Below are positions 1 through 8,773 of a stretch of DNA of 64,000 nt, in pieces (positions within the stretch are counted from its first letter, which is position 1; each line of letters begins with the position of its first letter). The stretch covers positions 62,001 through 126,000 of the forward strand of contig NZ_NJGE01000003.1 in the NCBI RefSeq assembly GCF_002777915.1, in the 5' to 3' direction. The notes beneath the pieces are model-generated. The model searched no databases. It saw nothing but the letters and a program-made list of their open reading frames with translations, and was not told the DNA's origin. A program made the translations under genes and the position numbers. The DNA comes from Bartonella tribocorum (GTDB taxonomy: Bacteria; Pseudomonadota; Alphaproteobacteria; Rhizobiales; Rhizobiaceae).

Positions 1-32
1 TAAAGACCACCTTCATTAAATTTATTGACTGG

Positions 33-60
33 AAAAAAGCCCAAGAAATTGGGCTTTTTT
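33..60 (+). terminator. Rho-independent terminator, copy 1
   Basis: A perfect inverted repeat with arms AAAAAAGCCCAA and TTGGGCTTTTTT around a GAAA loop. It ends in a T run, and the A run makes it usable in both directions. It presumably ends a plus-strand gene that lies left of the window. The 35 bases at 34-68 recur exactly at 2033-2067. Confidence 0.85.
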
Positions 61-470
61 ATCATTATTTACCCAACAACTTAATTTTTTATATTAAAAC
101 CCATTTCGTTATCGTACTTTCAACGATGAAGCTAACTCTCAATAATGAAAAATTACAGAATACCTTCTATGATTTTCAAGGGTCATTCTTATAACATATT
201 GATTTAATTATTATTTACTGTTTTATATATCAAATAAAAAACCTCAACACCGCAAAATCTCCTCATTTTCACCCTTTTATATAAGCCCCCTCACAACGAT
301 ACCTCTTGCAATGCATAAGAAGAATTAGTCTATGGGTAAAATTATTTAATAAATTAATAAAATTACATATCTATGAATTATTTAAAGTAAAAATTTAGTT
401 TATTTTTGTAAACAATTTATAATTAATGATTTATCGTAATAAAAGTTGGATATATACAATAAAAATTTCA

Positions 471-498
471 TTGAATATTGTTAAAAGAACTTTATAAT
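471..498 (+). promoter_or_regulatory. Possible sigma-70 promoter upstream of the transporter
   Basis: TTGAAT (471-476), a 16-base spacer and TATAAT (493-498) resemble a sigma-70 promoter. It lies about 200 bases before the transporter start at 705. The whole region is so AT-rich that such matches are expected by chance, so this is weak. Confidence 0.3.
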
Positions 499-704
499 TT
501 ATTTTATACATTATTATAACATAATATAAATATTAAAAACATTAATAAAGCTATATATAATATATAATAAACAGCTAAAATTTAAAAAATATTATTTTAA
601 ATATTTTTCATAAAAAATAACTATTATACACTTGAATTTTTCTGAAAATCGTAAAGAATTAAGTTTAGAAAATATGGATAATAAATCCACAAGGGGAACA
701 ACTC

Positions 705-2012
705 ATGGAAAATGGAACAATTTCAGCATCACAGGATGCAAGAAAACGCGTTTTTGCTATTATAGCAAGCGCATCAGGAAATCTCGTAGAATGGTATGAT
801 TTTTACGTTTACTCATTTGCATCGATTTATTTTGCATCACAATTTTTTCCTTCAGATGGTGATACGATTACGCCACTGTTGAAAACAGCGGGGGTATTTT
901 TTATTGGCTTTCTTATGCGCCCTATTGGCGCTTGGTTTTTAGGATTTGTCGCCGATCGTTATGGACGTAAACGCTCAATGCTTGTATCCATTTTTATGAT
1001 GTGTGGTGGCTCTTTTTTCATTGCCATACTTCCCACCTATGAAACCTTGGGAATAACATCAGCGATCCTTCTCCTTTTAGCGCGAATGATGCAAGGCCTT
1101 TCAGCGGGGGGTGAATACGGTACAGCAGCCACTTATATGAGTGAAGTTGCCTTAAAAAAGCATCGTGGGCTTTTTGCTTCTTTTCAATCAGCCACCCTTA
1201 TTACAGGTCAGCTTCTTGCCAGTTTCATTATATTTATTCTAGCATCTTATCTTTCTGAAGATCAGTTAAAAGCATGGGGATGGCGTATTCCTTTTGTGAT
1301 TGGTGGGTTTGGAGCACTCATTGCGATTTATCTACGTCGTGCCCTCCACGAAACAACCACGAAAGAAAGCCGCTCTCACAAACACTCTGGTAGTCTTAAG
1401 GAACTTCTCACCAAACATACAAAAGCCGTTGTCGTGATTGCCTGCTTTGCATCAGGAGGATCACTCACATTTTACACCTTTACGACTTATATGCAGAAAT
1501 ATCTGATCACAACCACCGGCTTTGATAAACATACAGCCACAACGATTATGACAGCTGTACTATTTATCTTCATCCTGTTCCAACCCATAGCAGGTATCAT
1601 CGCCGATAAAATTGGAACAAAAACTTTACTCATCATTTGGAGTATACTTTCTGCCATCTTTACCTTCCCTGGACTTTGGATAATCGGTAACACCCATAGT
1701 ATATGGGTTGCTGTATGCGTTATTATTGGCTTGCTCTTTATTATGAGCATGTATACATCTATCTCTGGTGTGGTAAAATCAGCTATGTTCCCAGCTTCAG
1801 TACGGGCATTAGGCGTTAGCATCTCTCATGCCATTGGTAATGCCTTATTTGGCGGTTCTGCTGAATACGTCGCGCTTGGACTAAAGAAGTATGGTCATGA
1901 ATCACTCTTTTACTTTTACATAACCATCGTGATGATCATGGCTTTCATTGCGCTTCTTTTTGTTCCAAGTATGCGTAAGGGAGGATATCTCCAAGACGAT
2001 GAAAAACATTAA
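705..2012 (+). CDS. kgtP: MFS transporter, metabolite:H+ symporter family (alpha-ketoglutarate permease type)
   Basis: A 435-residue polytopic inner-membrane protein of the MHS branch of the major facilitator superfamily. The N terminus has the family signature GNLVEWYDFYVYSFASIYFA, followed by the loop 2-3 motif FVADRYGRKRS and LLLLARMMQGLSAGGEYGTAATYMSE. These are typical of KgtP/ProP/ShiA-type proton symporters. The N-terminal sequence is closest to alpha-ketoglutarate permeases as I remember them, but the substrate cannot be proved from sequence. The length is normal for the family and about 12 hydrophobic segments are visible. The ATG at 705 has a good ribosome binding site (AAGGGG) 8 bases upstream. 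A terminator follows at 2033. The gene appears monocistronic. Confidence 0.9.
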   Translation: MENGTISASQDARKRVFAIIASASGNLVEWYDFYVYSFASIYFASQFFPSDGDTITPLLKTAGVFFIGFLMRPIGAWFLGFVADRYGRKRSMLVSIFMMCGGSFFIAILPTYETLGITSAILLLLARMMQGLSAGGEYGTAATYMSEVALKKHRGLFASFQSATLITGQLLASFIIFILASYLSEDQLKAWGWRIPFVIGGFGALIAIYLRRALHETTTKESRSHKHSGSLKELLTKHTKAVVVIACFASGGSLTFYTFTTYMQKYLITTTGFDKHTATTIMTAVLFIFILFQPIAGIIADKIGTKTLLIIWSILSAIFTFPGLWIIGNTHSIWVAVCVIIGLLFIMSMYTSISGVVKSAMFPASVRALGVSISHAIGNALFGGSAEYVALGLKKYGHESLFYFYITIVMIMAFIALLFVPSMRKGGYLQDDEKH

Positions 2013-2032
2013 CACACTCTATAAACATAAAC

Positions 2033-2059
2033 AAAAAGCCCAAGAAATTGGGCTTTTTT
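2033..2059 (+). terminator. Rho-independent terminator, copy 2
   Basis: The hairpin GCCCAA-GAAA-TTGGGC with flanking A5 and T6 runs lies 20 bases after the stop of the transporter gene. It is identical to the terminator at 33-60, and the identity runs 8 bases past the T run. It may also end the convergent gene at 2087-2392. Confidence 0.9.
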
Positions 2060-2086
2060 ATCATTATCGTAAATTTTTAATAGTGT

Positions 2087-2392
2087 CTAAATTTTATGAA
2101 GTGCATTGAGTTCCTTAGCGACTAAATAATAAAAAGTTATACGACTTTTTCGACGCTCTCCAGCCATCATCTGAGCAACTTTTGAAACCGCCATTTTAGC
2201 ACTCTGCTCATCAGCTTCTAAAACATCTTGAACCCATTTTTCAACACGTTCTAACTCTTTTGGATCCGATGTCGCAACAAGTGCTGCATCCTGCTTTTTC
2301 ATCACCAAAGCTAAACGATGCTCAAGTCGTTCAACGGCTGCTGCATCGGGGTTTGAATCATAGTGTTTAATATCTGCTAGAGTATTTGTCAT
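2087..2392 (-). CDS. DUF2853 family small protein
   Basis: A 101-residue, charged, apparently cytosolic protein of unknown function. The pattern LADIKHYDSNPDAAAVERL, then SDPKELERV, and a C-terminal half with AGERRKSRITFYYLVAKEL matches the DUF2853 family as I recall it. The length is usual for that family. It converges with the transporter gene and shares the bidirectional terminator at 2033. The start at 2392 has a strong binding site (GGAGAGGAG) just upstream. A small hairpin (CGGCTG/CAGCCG, 2421-2439) sits in its leader. No function should be inferred. Confidence 0.8.
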   Translation of the reverse strand: MTNTLADIKHYDSNPDAAAVERLEHRLALVMKKQDAALVATSDPKELERVEKWVQDVLEADEQSAKMAVSKVAQMMAGERRKSRITFYYLVAKELNALHKI

Positions 2393-2517
2393 TTTGCATC
2401 ATCTCCTCTCCAAAAATGAACGGCTGCACTTTACAGCCGCCTCATATAGCTCCATAAATAATTAGAGGATTAAAAATATTAACAACCCCCCCTTTTCCTA
2501 AGACTGTTCTTCATCTA

Positions 2518-2848
2518 TATTTAAAGGGCTGGCTTTCCAGCTATGGTAATAAATGGACGGTGAAATAAACCTATTGGACCCGGGGGCGGTACCCGGCGCC
2601 TCCACCAAAGTATAAACAACCAAAATTATATTTTGGTGGGGGCGAAATAGGATCGACAAGGGTGTAAAGATCGCTCTTTTACTCGGCATTGTACCACCGT
2701 TATCGGGCTAAATGAGTAGTTGCAAATGACAACTATGCGGAAGCACGTCTCGCTGCTTAAGGCAGTGTGAATGTTTCAAATTGACTCTTAAACCGTCGCA
2801 GGTTTAAGCGGGGTTGGAAGGCACCTGGCAACAGAAGCCTTCACTTTT
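2518..2848 (+). ncRNA. ssrA: Two-piece (circularly permuted) tmRNA
   Basis: The gene is permuted as in other alphaproteobacteria, with the acceptor piece first. It contains a T-arm-like segment (CCGGG, loop, CCCGG) and ends in CGCCTCC-ACCA at 2607. A spacer of about 30 AT-rich bases is then removed. The coding piece begins near 2638 with GGGGGCGAAATAGGATCGAC, whose first seven bases pair with CGCCTCC to rebuild the acceptor stem. The tag frame is at 2722-2760 (GCA AAT GAC ... GCT GCT TAA), giving ANDNYAEARLAA, a typical alphaproteobacterial degradation tag. A hairpin (TTAAACC/GGTTTAA) and a terminator-like stem (GAAGGC 2817-2822 with GCCTTC 2837-2842, then a T run) close the gene. The outer ends are estimates; the tag and CCA ends are clear. 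tmRNA rescues stalled ribosomes and tags the product for ClpXP. Confidence 0.92.
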
Positions 2849-3015
2849 TAAAATGTTATTGTTTGATCTTTCAGACATTATCAGACATTATTTTTCGTGT
2901 TTTTTCGATTCAATGAGGTAGCTCGTAGACAAAATACTGCTCGTTTTTAAATGAATTCTCTTACACAATATCAATAGACCCATTCTGCTACGTGAAATAA
3001 AAGGAATAAACTTCG

Positions 3016-3561
3016 ATGGTTAAAGATCAAATCCGTTACGATATTCTCGTTCAGGATGCGCTTCGTGGAGTTATCCGTAAAGTTTTATCGGAAGTTGCTA
3101 AAGCAGGACTTCCAGGAAATCATCACTTTTTTATAACTTTTTTTACAAATGCTCTAGGCGTTAAAATTTCTTCTCGGCTAAAAAATCGCTATCCTGAACA
3201 AATGACGATCGTCTTGCAACATCAGTTTAGGGATCTCAGTGTTTCAGAAACAGCCTTCGAAGTAACCCTTTCTTTCAGGGAAATTACCGAAAAACTTGTA
3301 ATTCCTTTTACTTCCATTCAAGTCTTTTACGATCCTGTAGCAGCGTTTGAAGCAGCATTTGATCTCCCTTCAAAACTTCCCTCTGTAGAAAATGAAGATT
3401 CAGAAGATACCCCTTCTGCACCCATCACTCTATCAAACAAACAAAAAAAAGAAAATACGCCCACAAAAGAACAAAATCTCACGACCAACAAAGAACCTTT
3501 AAATAACGATACAAAACAAAGTGCTGATGTTGTCTCTTTAGATTCTTTTCGGAAGAAATAA
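3016..3561 (+). CDS. sspB: SspB-family ClpXP adaptor protein
   Basis: A 181-residue cytosolic protein matching the alphaproteobacterial SspB family. A folded N-terminal domain (about 1-120, MVKDQIRYDILVQDALRGVI onward) should bind the tmRNA tag. It is followed by a long polar, low-complexity linker (about 125-168). The C terminus, DVVSLDSFRKK, is the short conserved tail that in this family docks on the ClpX zinc domain. SspB delivers tmRNA-tagged proteins to the ClpXP protease. Its place right after ssrA fits this role. The ATG at 3016 has AAAGGAATAAA upstream. The two following small genes are close and probably co-transcribed. Confidence 0.88.
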   Translation: MVKDQIRYDILVQDALRGVIRKVLSEVAKAGLPGNHHFFITFFTNALGVKISSRLKNRYPEQMTIVLQHQFRDLSVSETAFEVTLSFREITEKLVIPFTSIQVFYDPVAAFEAAFDLPSKLPSVENEDSEDTPSAPITLSNKQKKENTPTKEQNLTTNKEPLNNDTKQSADVVSLDSFRKK

Positions 3562-3569
3562 ATTTTCTC

Positions 3570-3752
3570 ATGACTGAACCAATAAATCTTCGCCAATTTC
3601 GAAAACAAAAAAAGCGTGCAGAAAAAGCGCTTCATGCTGAAGAAAATCGCTATCGTTTTGGACGAACAAAAACTGAAAAGCTTTTCGAGCAACAAAAATC
3701 TTTCAAAACGCAAAGATTTCTCGATCAAAATCGTTTACGAAACGACGAATAA
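3570..3752 (+). CDS. DUF4169 family small protein
   Basis: A 60-residue, very basic protein rich in Lys, Arg and Gln. The opening EPINLRQFRKQKKRAEK matches the DUF4169 family, found mainly in Rhizobiales. The function is unknown. It starts 8 bases after sspB and ends 10 bases before the ribbon-helix-helix gene, so the three form a likely operon. An overlapping frame (from 3616) reads into the next gene, but the better start for that gene is at 3763. Confidence 0.8.
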   Translation: MTEPINLRQFRKQKKRAEKALHAEENRYRFGRTKTEKLFEQQKSFKTQRFLDQNRLRNDE

Positions 3753-3762
3753 AAGGGAAAAA

Positions 3763-4014
3763 ATGAACGAACGTAATTCTATTGATTGGTCAAAAGTCAC
3801 GCCACAAAAGATATCTGTTCGTGTTGATGGACACGCAACAAGTGTCTCTTTAGAACCACCATTTTTAGATATTCTTAAAGATATAGCCCGCAAAAAAGGA
3901 CAATCTTTAGCTTTTATCATCACTGACATTGATAGCCAAAGACCTCAACAAGTCAATCTTTCAGCCTCGCTACGCGTTTACGCCCTTCAAAGTATTCTGA
4001 CAAAACGTCTTTAA
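3763..4014 (+). CDS. Ribbon-helix-helix domain protein
   Basis: An 83-residue protein. The core KISVRVDGHATSVSLEPPFLDILKDIARKKGQSL looks like the RHH_4-type ribbon-helix-helix fold common in alphaproteobacteria: a beta strand, then two helices (FLDILKDIARKKG and LAFIITDID). Such proteins usually bind DNA as dimers, but no target can be named. I chose the ATG at 3763 because AAAAGGGA lies directly upstream and the domain begins soon after. A longer frame from 3616 would only add residues encoded by the DUF4169 gene in another frame. It is the last gene of the sspB group. Confidence 0.75.
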   Translation: MNERNSIDWSKVTPQKISVRVDGHATSVSLEPPFLDILKDIARKKGQSLAFIITDIDSQRPQQVNLSASLRVYALQSILTKRL

Positions 4015-4122
4015 TACTTGCTTTTGTTGTAACATCTCTCGTTCAATTAAGATTGTAGCTTTTAAAAGAAAAGTTTTTTAAACCTAGCACTTTAATAAAA
4101 AAAAGATTACAAAAAAGGTATA

Positions 4123-6459
4123 ATGAATAATTTTTCCGATCACATACCTTTCTTTGAAGAGGATACCCCCCCAACCCATGATGAGAAAAACTCTGGGACT
4201 TCTTTCCCTGTTCTCAAAGAGAAAAAATCATATAGCAGAGACTATTTAGAACAACTTAATCCAGAACAACAGCAAGCTGTTATGAATACTGAGGGACCTC
4301 TTTTAGTTCTTGCCGGTGCTGGTACTGGAAAGACACGCGTTTTAACGACCCGTATTTCTCACATTCTGCGCTCTGGACTTGCCTCTCCTCAACAAATACT
4401 TGCTGTCACTTTTACCAATAAAGCAGCCCGTGAAATGAAAATACGTATTGGTGAACTCATTGGTGAAGTTGTTGAAGGGATGCCTTGGCTTGGCACTTTT
4501 CATTCCACTGGTGCTAAAATTTTACGCCGCCATGCAGAGCTTGTTGATTTAAAAAGAAACTTTACAATTCTCGATAGCGATGATGTTCTTCGACTTTTAA
4601 AACAGCTTATTCAAGCTGAAGGCTTAGACGATAAGCGTTGGCCCGCACGAAACCTTGCCATGATGATTGATTCTTGGAAAAACCAAGGACTTTCACCAGG
4701 ACATATCTCAAAAAGTGAGGCGCATTCCTTTGGCAACGGCATGGGACGCGAACTTTATCGCAGTTATCAAAATCGATTAAAAGATCTTAATGCTTGTGAT
4801 TTTGGCGATCTTCTGCTTCATTCTATCTCTATCTTCCAACACAATCCAGATATTCTTCGCGAATACCATTCTCAATTTCGCTATATTCTTGTTGATGAAT
4901 ATCAAGATACAAATACAGCACAATATCTTTGGCTTCGCCTTTTGGCACAACATCCTCAAGGCCAAAATGTTAATCTTTGCTGTGTTGGCGATGATGATCA
5001 ATCTATTTATGGATGGCGTGGTGCAAAAGTTGAGAATATATTACGATTTGAAAAAGATTTTCCTTCCGCCAAAATTATTCGTCTAGAACGCAATTATCGC
5101 TCAACATCCCATATTCTTAAAGCCGCCTCCCATCTGATTGCTCATAATGAAGAAAGGCTCGGCAAAGTCCTTTTTTCTGCTCAAATAAAGAGTGAGGAAG
5201 AAAAAGTCAAAATTCATTCAGCATGGGATTCGGCAGAAGAAGCACGAGCAATCGGAGAAGAAATCGAACGCGCCCAACAAAGCGGTCATGCATTAAATCA
5301 TATGGCTATATTAGTACGTGCATCATTTCAAATGCGTGAATTTGAAGATCGCTTTGTAACACTTGGCCTTAACTATCGAGTCATTGGTGGTCCTCGTTTT
5401 TATGAGCGAATGGAAATACGTGATGCTATGGCTTATTTACGTGTTGTTGTCCACCCTGCTGATGATTTAGCTTTTGAGCGTATTATTAATACACCTAAAC
5501 GCGGCATAGGAGATGCAACGCTGCGCATTCTTTATGAGAGTGCGCGCGCACGTTCTGTTTCTCTTTTTTCCGCTGCCGCTGATATCATTGAAACAGATGA
5601 GCTAAAACCTAAGGCACGCAGTGCTTTAAGAAGCCTTATTGAAAATTTCCGCCGCTGGCAAAATATGCTGCAATGTACGCCCCATAGAGAGCTTGCCGAG
5701 ATCATCCTTGACGATTCTGGTTATACAGCCATGTGGTTAGAAGATCGCTCACCAGAAGCACCCACACGACTAGAGAACCTTAAAGAAATGATCCGTTCCA
5801 TAGAACAATTTGAAAATCTTCAAAGCTTTTTAGAACATGTTGCACTGGTTATGGAAACAGAAAATAATGAAAACATGGATGCAGTCAACATCATGACACT
5901 TCATTCTGCTAAAGGGCTTGAATTTGAAACAGTTTTTCTTCCAGGCTGGGAAGAAGGGCTCTTTCCCCACCAACGCTCATTAGATGAAGGGGGACGCTCA
6001 GGCTTAGAAGAAGAACGGCGTCTTGCTTATGTGGGACTTACAAGAGCAAAAAAACATCTACATATATGGTTTGTCTCCAACCGCAGAGTTCACGGACTTT
6101 GGCAATCTGCTCTTCCCTCCCGTTTTCTAGATGAATTACCAGCAGAACATATAGAAGCCATAGCCATGGAAACATCTTATGGTGGTTATGGAAAATCCTC
6201 CTTTCAACATCATGATTTCTTTTATCATGACTATGCAACACCAAGACAAAGGCATGCACAAAAAAACAAAAATATTGAAGGGAAAGTTATCGCTCAATCA
6301 GTCTCTGAAGCACCATCAAATTTTGCAATCAATGATCGAATTTTTCACATAAAATTTGGTTATGGTCATATTACAGCGATAGATGATCATAAATTGACAA
6401 TAATGTTTGAAAAAGCTGGAGAAAAGCGTGTACTGGATAATTTTGTAGACAAAGCTTAA
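4123..6459 (+). CDS. uvrD: ATP-dependent DNA helicase UvrD/PcrA type
   Basis: A 778-residue superfamily 1A 3'-to-5' helicase for nucleotide excision and mismatch repair. Visible motifs: LNPEQQQAVMNTEGPLLVLA, Walker A AGAGTGKT (about residues 64-71), GTFHSTGAKILRRH, DEYQDTN (Walker B/motif II), GDDDQSIYGWRGA (motif III), LERNYRST (motif IV), VNIMTLHSAKGLEFETVFLP (motif V) and EEERRLAYVGLTRAKK (motif VI). The last 45 residues (FAINDRIFHIKFGYGHITAI...) look like the small C-terminal Tudor-like domain of UvrD/PcrA that contacts RNA polymerase. The length is normal. It stands alone and converges with the acyltransferase gene, whose stop is only 33 bases away. Confidence 0.95.
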   Translation: MNNFSDHIPFFEEDTPPTHDEKNSGTSFPVLKEKKSYSRDYLEQLNPEQQQAVMNTEGPLLVLAGAGTGKTRVLTTRISHILRSGLASPQQILAVTFTNKAAREMKIRIGELIGEVVEGMPWLGTFHSTGAKILRRHAELVDLKRNFTILDSDDVLRLLKQLIQAEGLDDKRWPARNLAMMIDSWKNQGLSPGHISKSEAHSFGNGMGRELYRSYQNRLKDLNACDFGDLLLHSISIFQHNPDILREYHSQFRYILVDEYQDTNTAQYLWLRLLAQHPQGQNVNLCCVGDDDQSIYGWRGAKVENILRFEKDFPSAKIIRLERNYRSTSHILKAASHLIAHNEERLGKVLFSAQIKSEEEKVKIHSAWDSAEEARAIGEEIERAQQSGHALNHMAILVRASFQMREFEDRFVTLGLNYRVIGGPRFYERMEIRDAMAYLRVVVHPADDLAFERIINTPKRGIGDATLRILYESARARSVSLFSAAADIIETDELKPKARSALRSLIENFRRWQNMLQCTPHRELAEIILDDSGYTAMWLEDRSPEAPTRLENLKEMIRSIEQFENLQSFLEHVALVMETENNENMDAVNIMTLHSAKGLEFETVFLPGWEEGLFPHQRSLDEGGRSGLEEERRLAYVGLTRAKKHLHIWFVSNRRVHGLWQSALPSRFLDELPAEHIEAIAMETSYGGYGKSSFQHHDFFYHDYATPRQRHAQKNKNIEGKVIAQSVSEAPSNFAINDRIFHIKFGYGHITAIDDHKLTIMFEKAGEKRVLDNFVDKA

Positions 6460-6491
6460 CAAAAAACAATCTATTTTTTCAAAAGACCATT

Positions 6492-7133
6492 TTATTCTGA
6501 ATGTCCTTTCCATTTGCCAACAAAAGCTTCAATGGGTAAATTTTGCATATCAGGTAATGCGTTGTAAATTTTATCAAGCGGCCAATCCCACCAAGCCATA
6601 TCTAAAAGATCTTCTATCACAGTATTGGGAAAACGCATCCGCAATTTCTTAGCAGGAACCCCAACAACAATCGTATAAGGCATAACATCTTTTGTTATAA
6701 CAGCATTGGCTCCAATAATTGCCCCATGCCCAACTGTCACCCCAGGCATAATAACCGCTCCATGCCCAATCCACACATCATGTCCAATGATAACACGTTT
6801 TTCACACCGCCTTTCACGAAAAGAACGATCGAGTGCCCTATAACGAAAATATTCGTTGGGACGATAGGTTATTTTATGGGTTGAAACACGCTCCATGGGA
6901 TGCTCCAACGCATTCATTCGCACATGCGACGCAATAGAACAAAAACGCCCAATATCACTATAAATAGCCTCACTGTTATGTTCTAAATAAGAAAAATCCC
7001 CAACAGTTACATCCCGCAAAATCACCCGCTCATTAATTTCCACATAGCGCCCTAATTTACAACCATGCAATCGCGCCGTCGTATGAATACGCGGTTTACT
7101 TTCATGGAATCGAAGATCGTTTTCAATATTCAT
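6492..7133 (-). CDS. Hexapeptide-repeat acyltransferase (CatB/phosphonate-type family)
   Basis: A 213-residue protein of the left-handed beta-helix acyltransferase class. Repeats such as IGHDVWIGHGAVIMPGVTVG and GAIIGANAVITKDVMPYTIVVGVPAKKL, plus the EHPMERVST loop, resemble xenobiotic acetyltransferases. They also resemble the hexapeptide transferases found next to phosphonate genes. The likely reaction is acetyl or acyl transfer from a CoA thioester; the acceptor is unknown. No phosphonate genes are nearby. The frame is open to 7163, but the start at 7133 (MNIENDLRF) fits the family better and has GGAAGAC upstream; an ATG near 7148 is also possible. Confidence 0.8.
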   Translation of the reverse strand: MNIENDLRFHESKPRIHTTARLHGCKLGRYVEINERVILRDVTVGDFSYLEHNSEAIYSDIGRFCSIASHVRMNALEHPMERVSTHKITYRPNEYFRYRALDRSFRERRCEKRVIIGHDVWIGHGAVIMPGVTVGHGAIIGANAVITKDVMPYTIVVGVPAKKLRMRFPNTVIEDLLDMAWWDWPLDKIYNALPDMQNLPIEAFVGKWKGHSE

Positions 7134-7274
7134 AATATTGTCTTCCATCAATTGTTTTATCAAGAAATATGAAAAGACATACCAACCAAACCCACAAAAT
7201 CAACCATGAAACAAACATTGCAAAACAAACCAGCCAATGCTAGAATTTTTGGGCACTTTTAAGAAAGACAAGTT

Positions 7275-7856
7275 ATGAAAAATGTAATCCGCATCTTCAG
7301 CTTAACAGTTATATTTCTTGGGGGGATTTTTATTTATGATACATTGATAAATAAACCTTTAGGGGATGACTTTACTCTCACCGATTCAAATGGACAAACT
7401 GTTACCCAAGCTGATGTTCGCAGTAAACCTTCAATTATTTTCTTCGGTTTTACGATGTGCCCTGAAATCTGTCCTACGACATTAATGAATCTTGATCGAT
7501 GGCTTACAGCCCTTGGACCAAAAGCGGATAAATTAGGAAAATGGTTTGTGACTGTTGATCCTGAACGAGACTCACCGGAAGCGCTTCATGAATATCTCAG
7601 TAATTTTACTAACAAAATTATTGGGATCAGCGGAGATCCTGAAAAAGTTCATAAAATGGTTGATTCCTTTAATATCTTTGCTGAAAAAGTGCCTAATACA
7701 GATGGAAATTACACTTATAATCATACAGCAGCAATTTTTTTGCTCAAAAAAGGTGGCAAACTAGCTGGTATTATTCCTTATGACCCCAAAGAAGACGATA
7801 ATGAATTAAAAGACGAAATTGCTATTGAACGACTCAAAAAACTTGTCTCAAACTAA
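7275..7856 (+). CDS. SCO1/SenC family copper-binding protein
   Basis: A 193-residue membrane-anchored protein with a thioredoxin-like fold. An uncleaved N-terminal hydrophobic segment (about 7-22) is followed by a periplasmic domain. The family's copper site is complete: CPEIC (C62 and C66) in FFGFTMCPEICPTT, and H150 in NYTYNHTAAIF. VDPERDSPEAL is another family signature. SCO proteins deliver copper to, or reduce, the CuA site of cytochrome c oxidase. It lies 30 bases upstream of prmA with no terminator between, so the two may be co-transcribed, but no functional link is known to me. Confidence 0.9.
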   Translation: MKNVIRIFSLTVIFLGGIFIYDTLINKPLGDDFTLTDSNGQTVTQADVRSKPSIIFFGFTMCPEICPTTLMNLDRWLTALGPKADKLGKWFVTVDPERDSPEALHEYLSNFTNKIIGISGDPEKVHKMVDSFNIFAEKVPNTDGNYTYNHTAAIFLLKKGGKLAGIIPYDPKEDDNELKDEIAIERLKKLVSN

Positions 7857-7886
7857 ATAAAAAGCCGATTATAAAGAAAGAACAAG

Positions 7887-8756
7887 ATGTCACAGCAGAT
7901 TCGCCTCTATTATACTGCTTTAAAGAATGAAGCAGAACGATTTTACGCCCTTATAGAGACAGCTTTTGACGAAGAAGGGTATCCTTTGGCTCTCGTAGAA
8001 ATAGATGACAAGAATGCTGTCTATGAGCTTTCTCTGTATATTGATCAAGATAATCAAGAGCGTGTTTCGAAACGTTTTGCACAAATCCTTTCTATAGATC
8101 CTGATAAAATTAACCGTGAAATTTTGCCCAATATTGACTGGGTACAAAAAAGTCTAGAAGGACTAAAACCAGTCCATGCCGGCCCTTTTTTCCTTCATGG
8201 AAATCATAACCGAAATGCCATTCCTGCAAATGTTCTCCCTATTGAAATTGATGCAAATCAAGCTTTTGGAACTGGACATCATGGAACAACTGCGGGTTGT
8301 TTGGAAATGATTGCCAAAATAATGCAACATGAAAATCCAAAAAATGCCCTTGATCTTGGAACAGGCAGTGGGGTCTTAGCCATTGGCATAGCAAAGCTTA
8401 AACCCATTGCTATACTTGCATCTGATATTGATCCAATCGCTATCAAAGTTGCTCAACACAACATTGCGCTCAATGGCGTAGAAAAATATATTACGGCAAT
8501 TACAGCAACAGGTTTTGCCCATGATGAAATTGCATCACGTGCACCCTTTGATCTCATCATTGCTAATATCCTTGCCAATCCACTTATTGAACTTGCACCA
8601 GAAATGGCTCAACTCCTTCAAAAAGGTGGATCACTTGTACTCTCTGGAATTCTTGAAGAACAACACGATTCTGTATTGAAAGCTTATGTAAAACAGGGGC
8701 TGAAACACATTGAAACATACCACCGTCAAGAATGGGTTACGATACATCTTAAATAA
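7887..8756 (+). CDS. prmA: Ribosomal protein L11 methyltransferase
   Basis: A 289-residue cytosolic SAM-dependent methyltransferase. The N-terminal half is the substrate-recognition domain. The catalytic half carries AFGTGHHGTTAGCLEMI, motif I ALDLGTGSGVLAIGIAKL, SDIDPIAIKVAQHN and the NPPY-like LIIANILANPLIELAP. These are diagnostic of PrmA, which trimethylates amino groups of ribosomal protein L11. The length is usual. It is followed 17 bases later by the aminopeptidase gene, which has its own strong binding site (AAGGACG). Confidence 0.93.
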   Translation: MSQQIRLYYTALKNEAERFYALIETAFDEEGYPLALVEIDDKNAVYELSLYIDQDNQERVSKRFAQILSIDPDKINREILPNIDWVQKSLEGLKPVHAGPFFLHGNHNRNAIPANVLPIEIDANQAFGTGHHGTTAGCLEMIAKIMQHENPKNALDLGTGSGVLAIGIAKLKPIAILASDIDPIAIKVAQHNIALNGVEKYITAITATGFAHDEIASRAPFDLIIANILANPLIELAPEMAQLLQKGGSLVLSGILEEQHDSVLKAYVKQGLKHIETYHRQEWVTIHLK

Positions 8757-8773
8757 ATAAAAAGGACGTTGTT

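Larger units (their letters stand above)
1..704. other. Gene-free leader, very AT-rich
   Basis: I see no coding region here. The first bases may be the 3' tail of a gene outside the window, because a strong terminator follows at once (33-60). The rest, especially 340-620, is extremely AT-rich and probably holds the promoter of the transporter gene at 705. Confidence 0.6.

Noticed and set aside
2498-2689. 63-residue minus-strand ORF
   Set aside because: It lies across the tmRNA gene, whose conserved structure and tag explain the sequence; the frame is a shadow.
6492-7163. Possible phosphonate gene cluster, suggested by the hexapeptide acyltransferase
   Set aside because: No other phosphonate genes are nearby; the neighbours are uvrD and an SCO protein.
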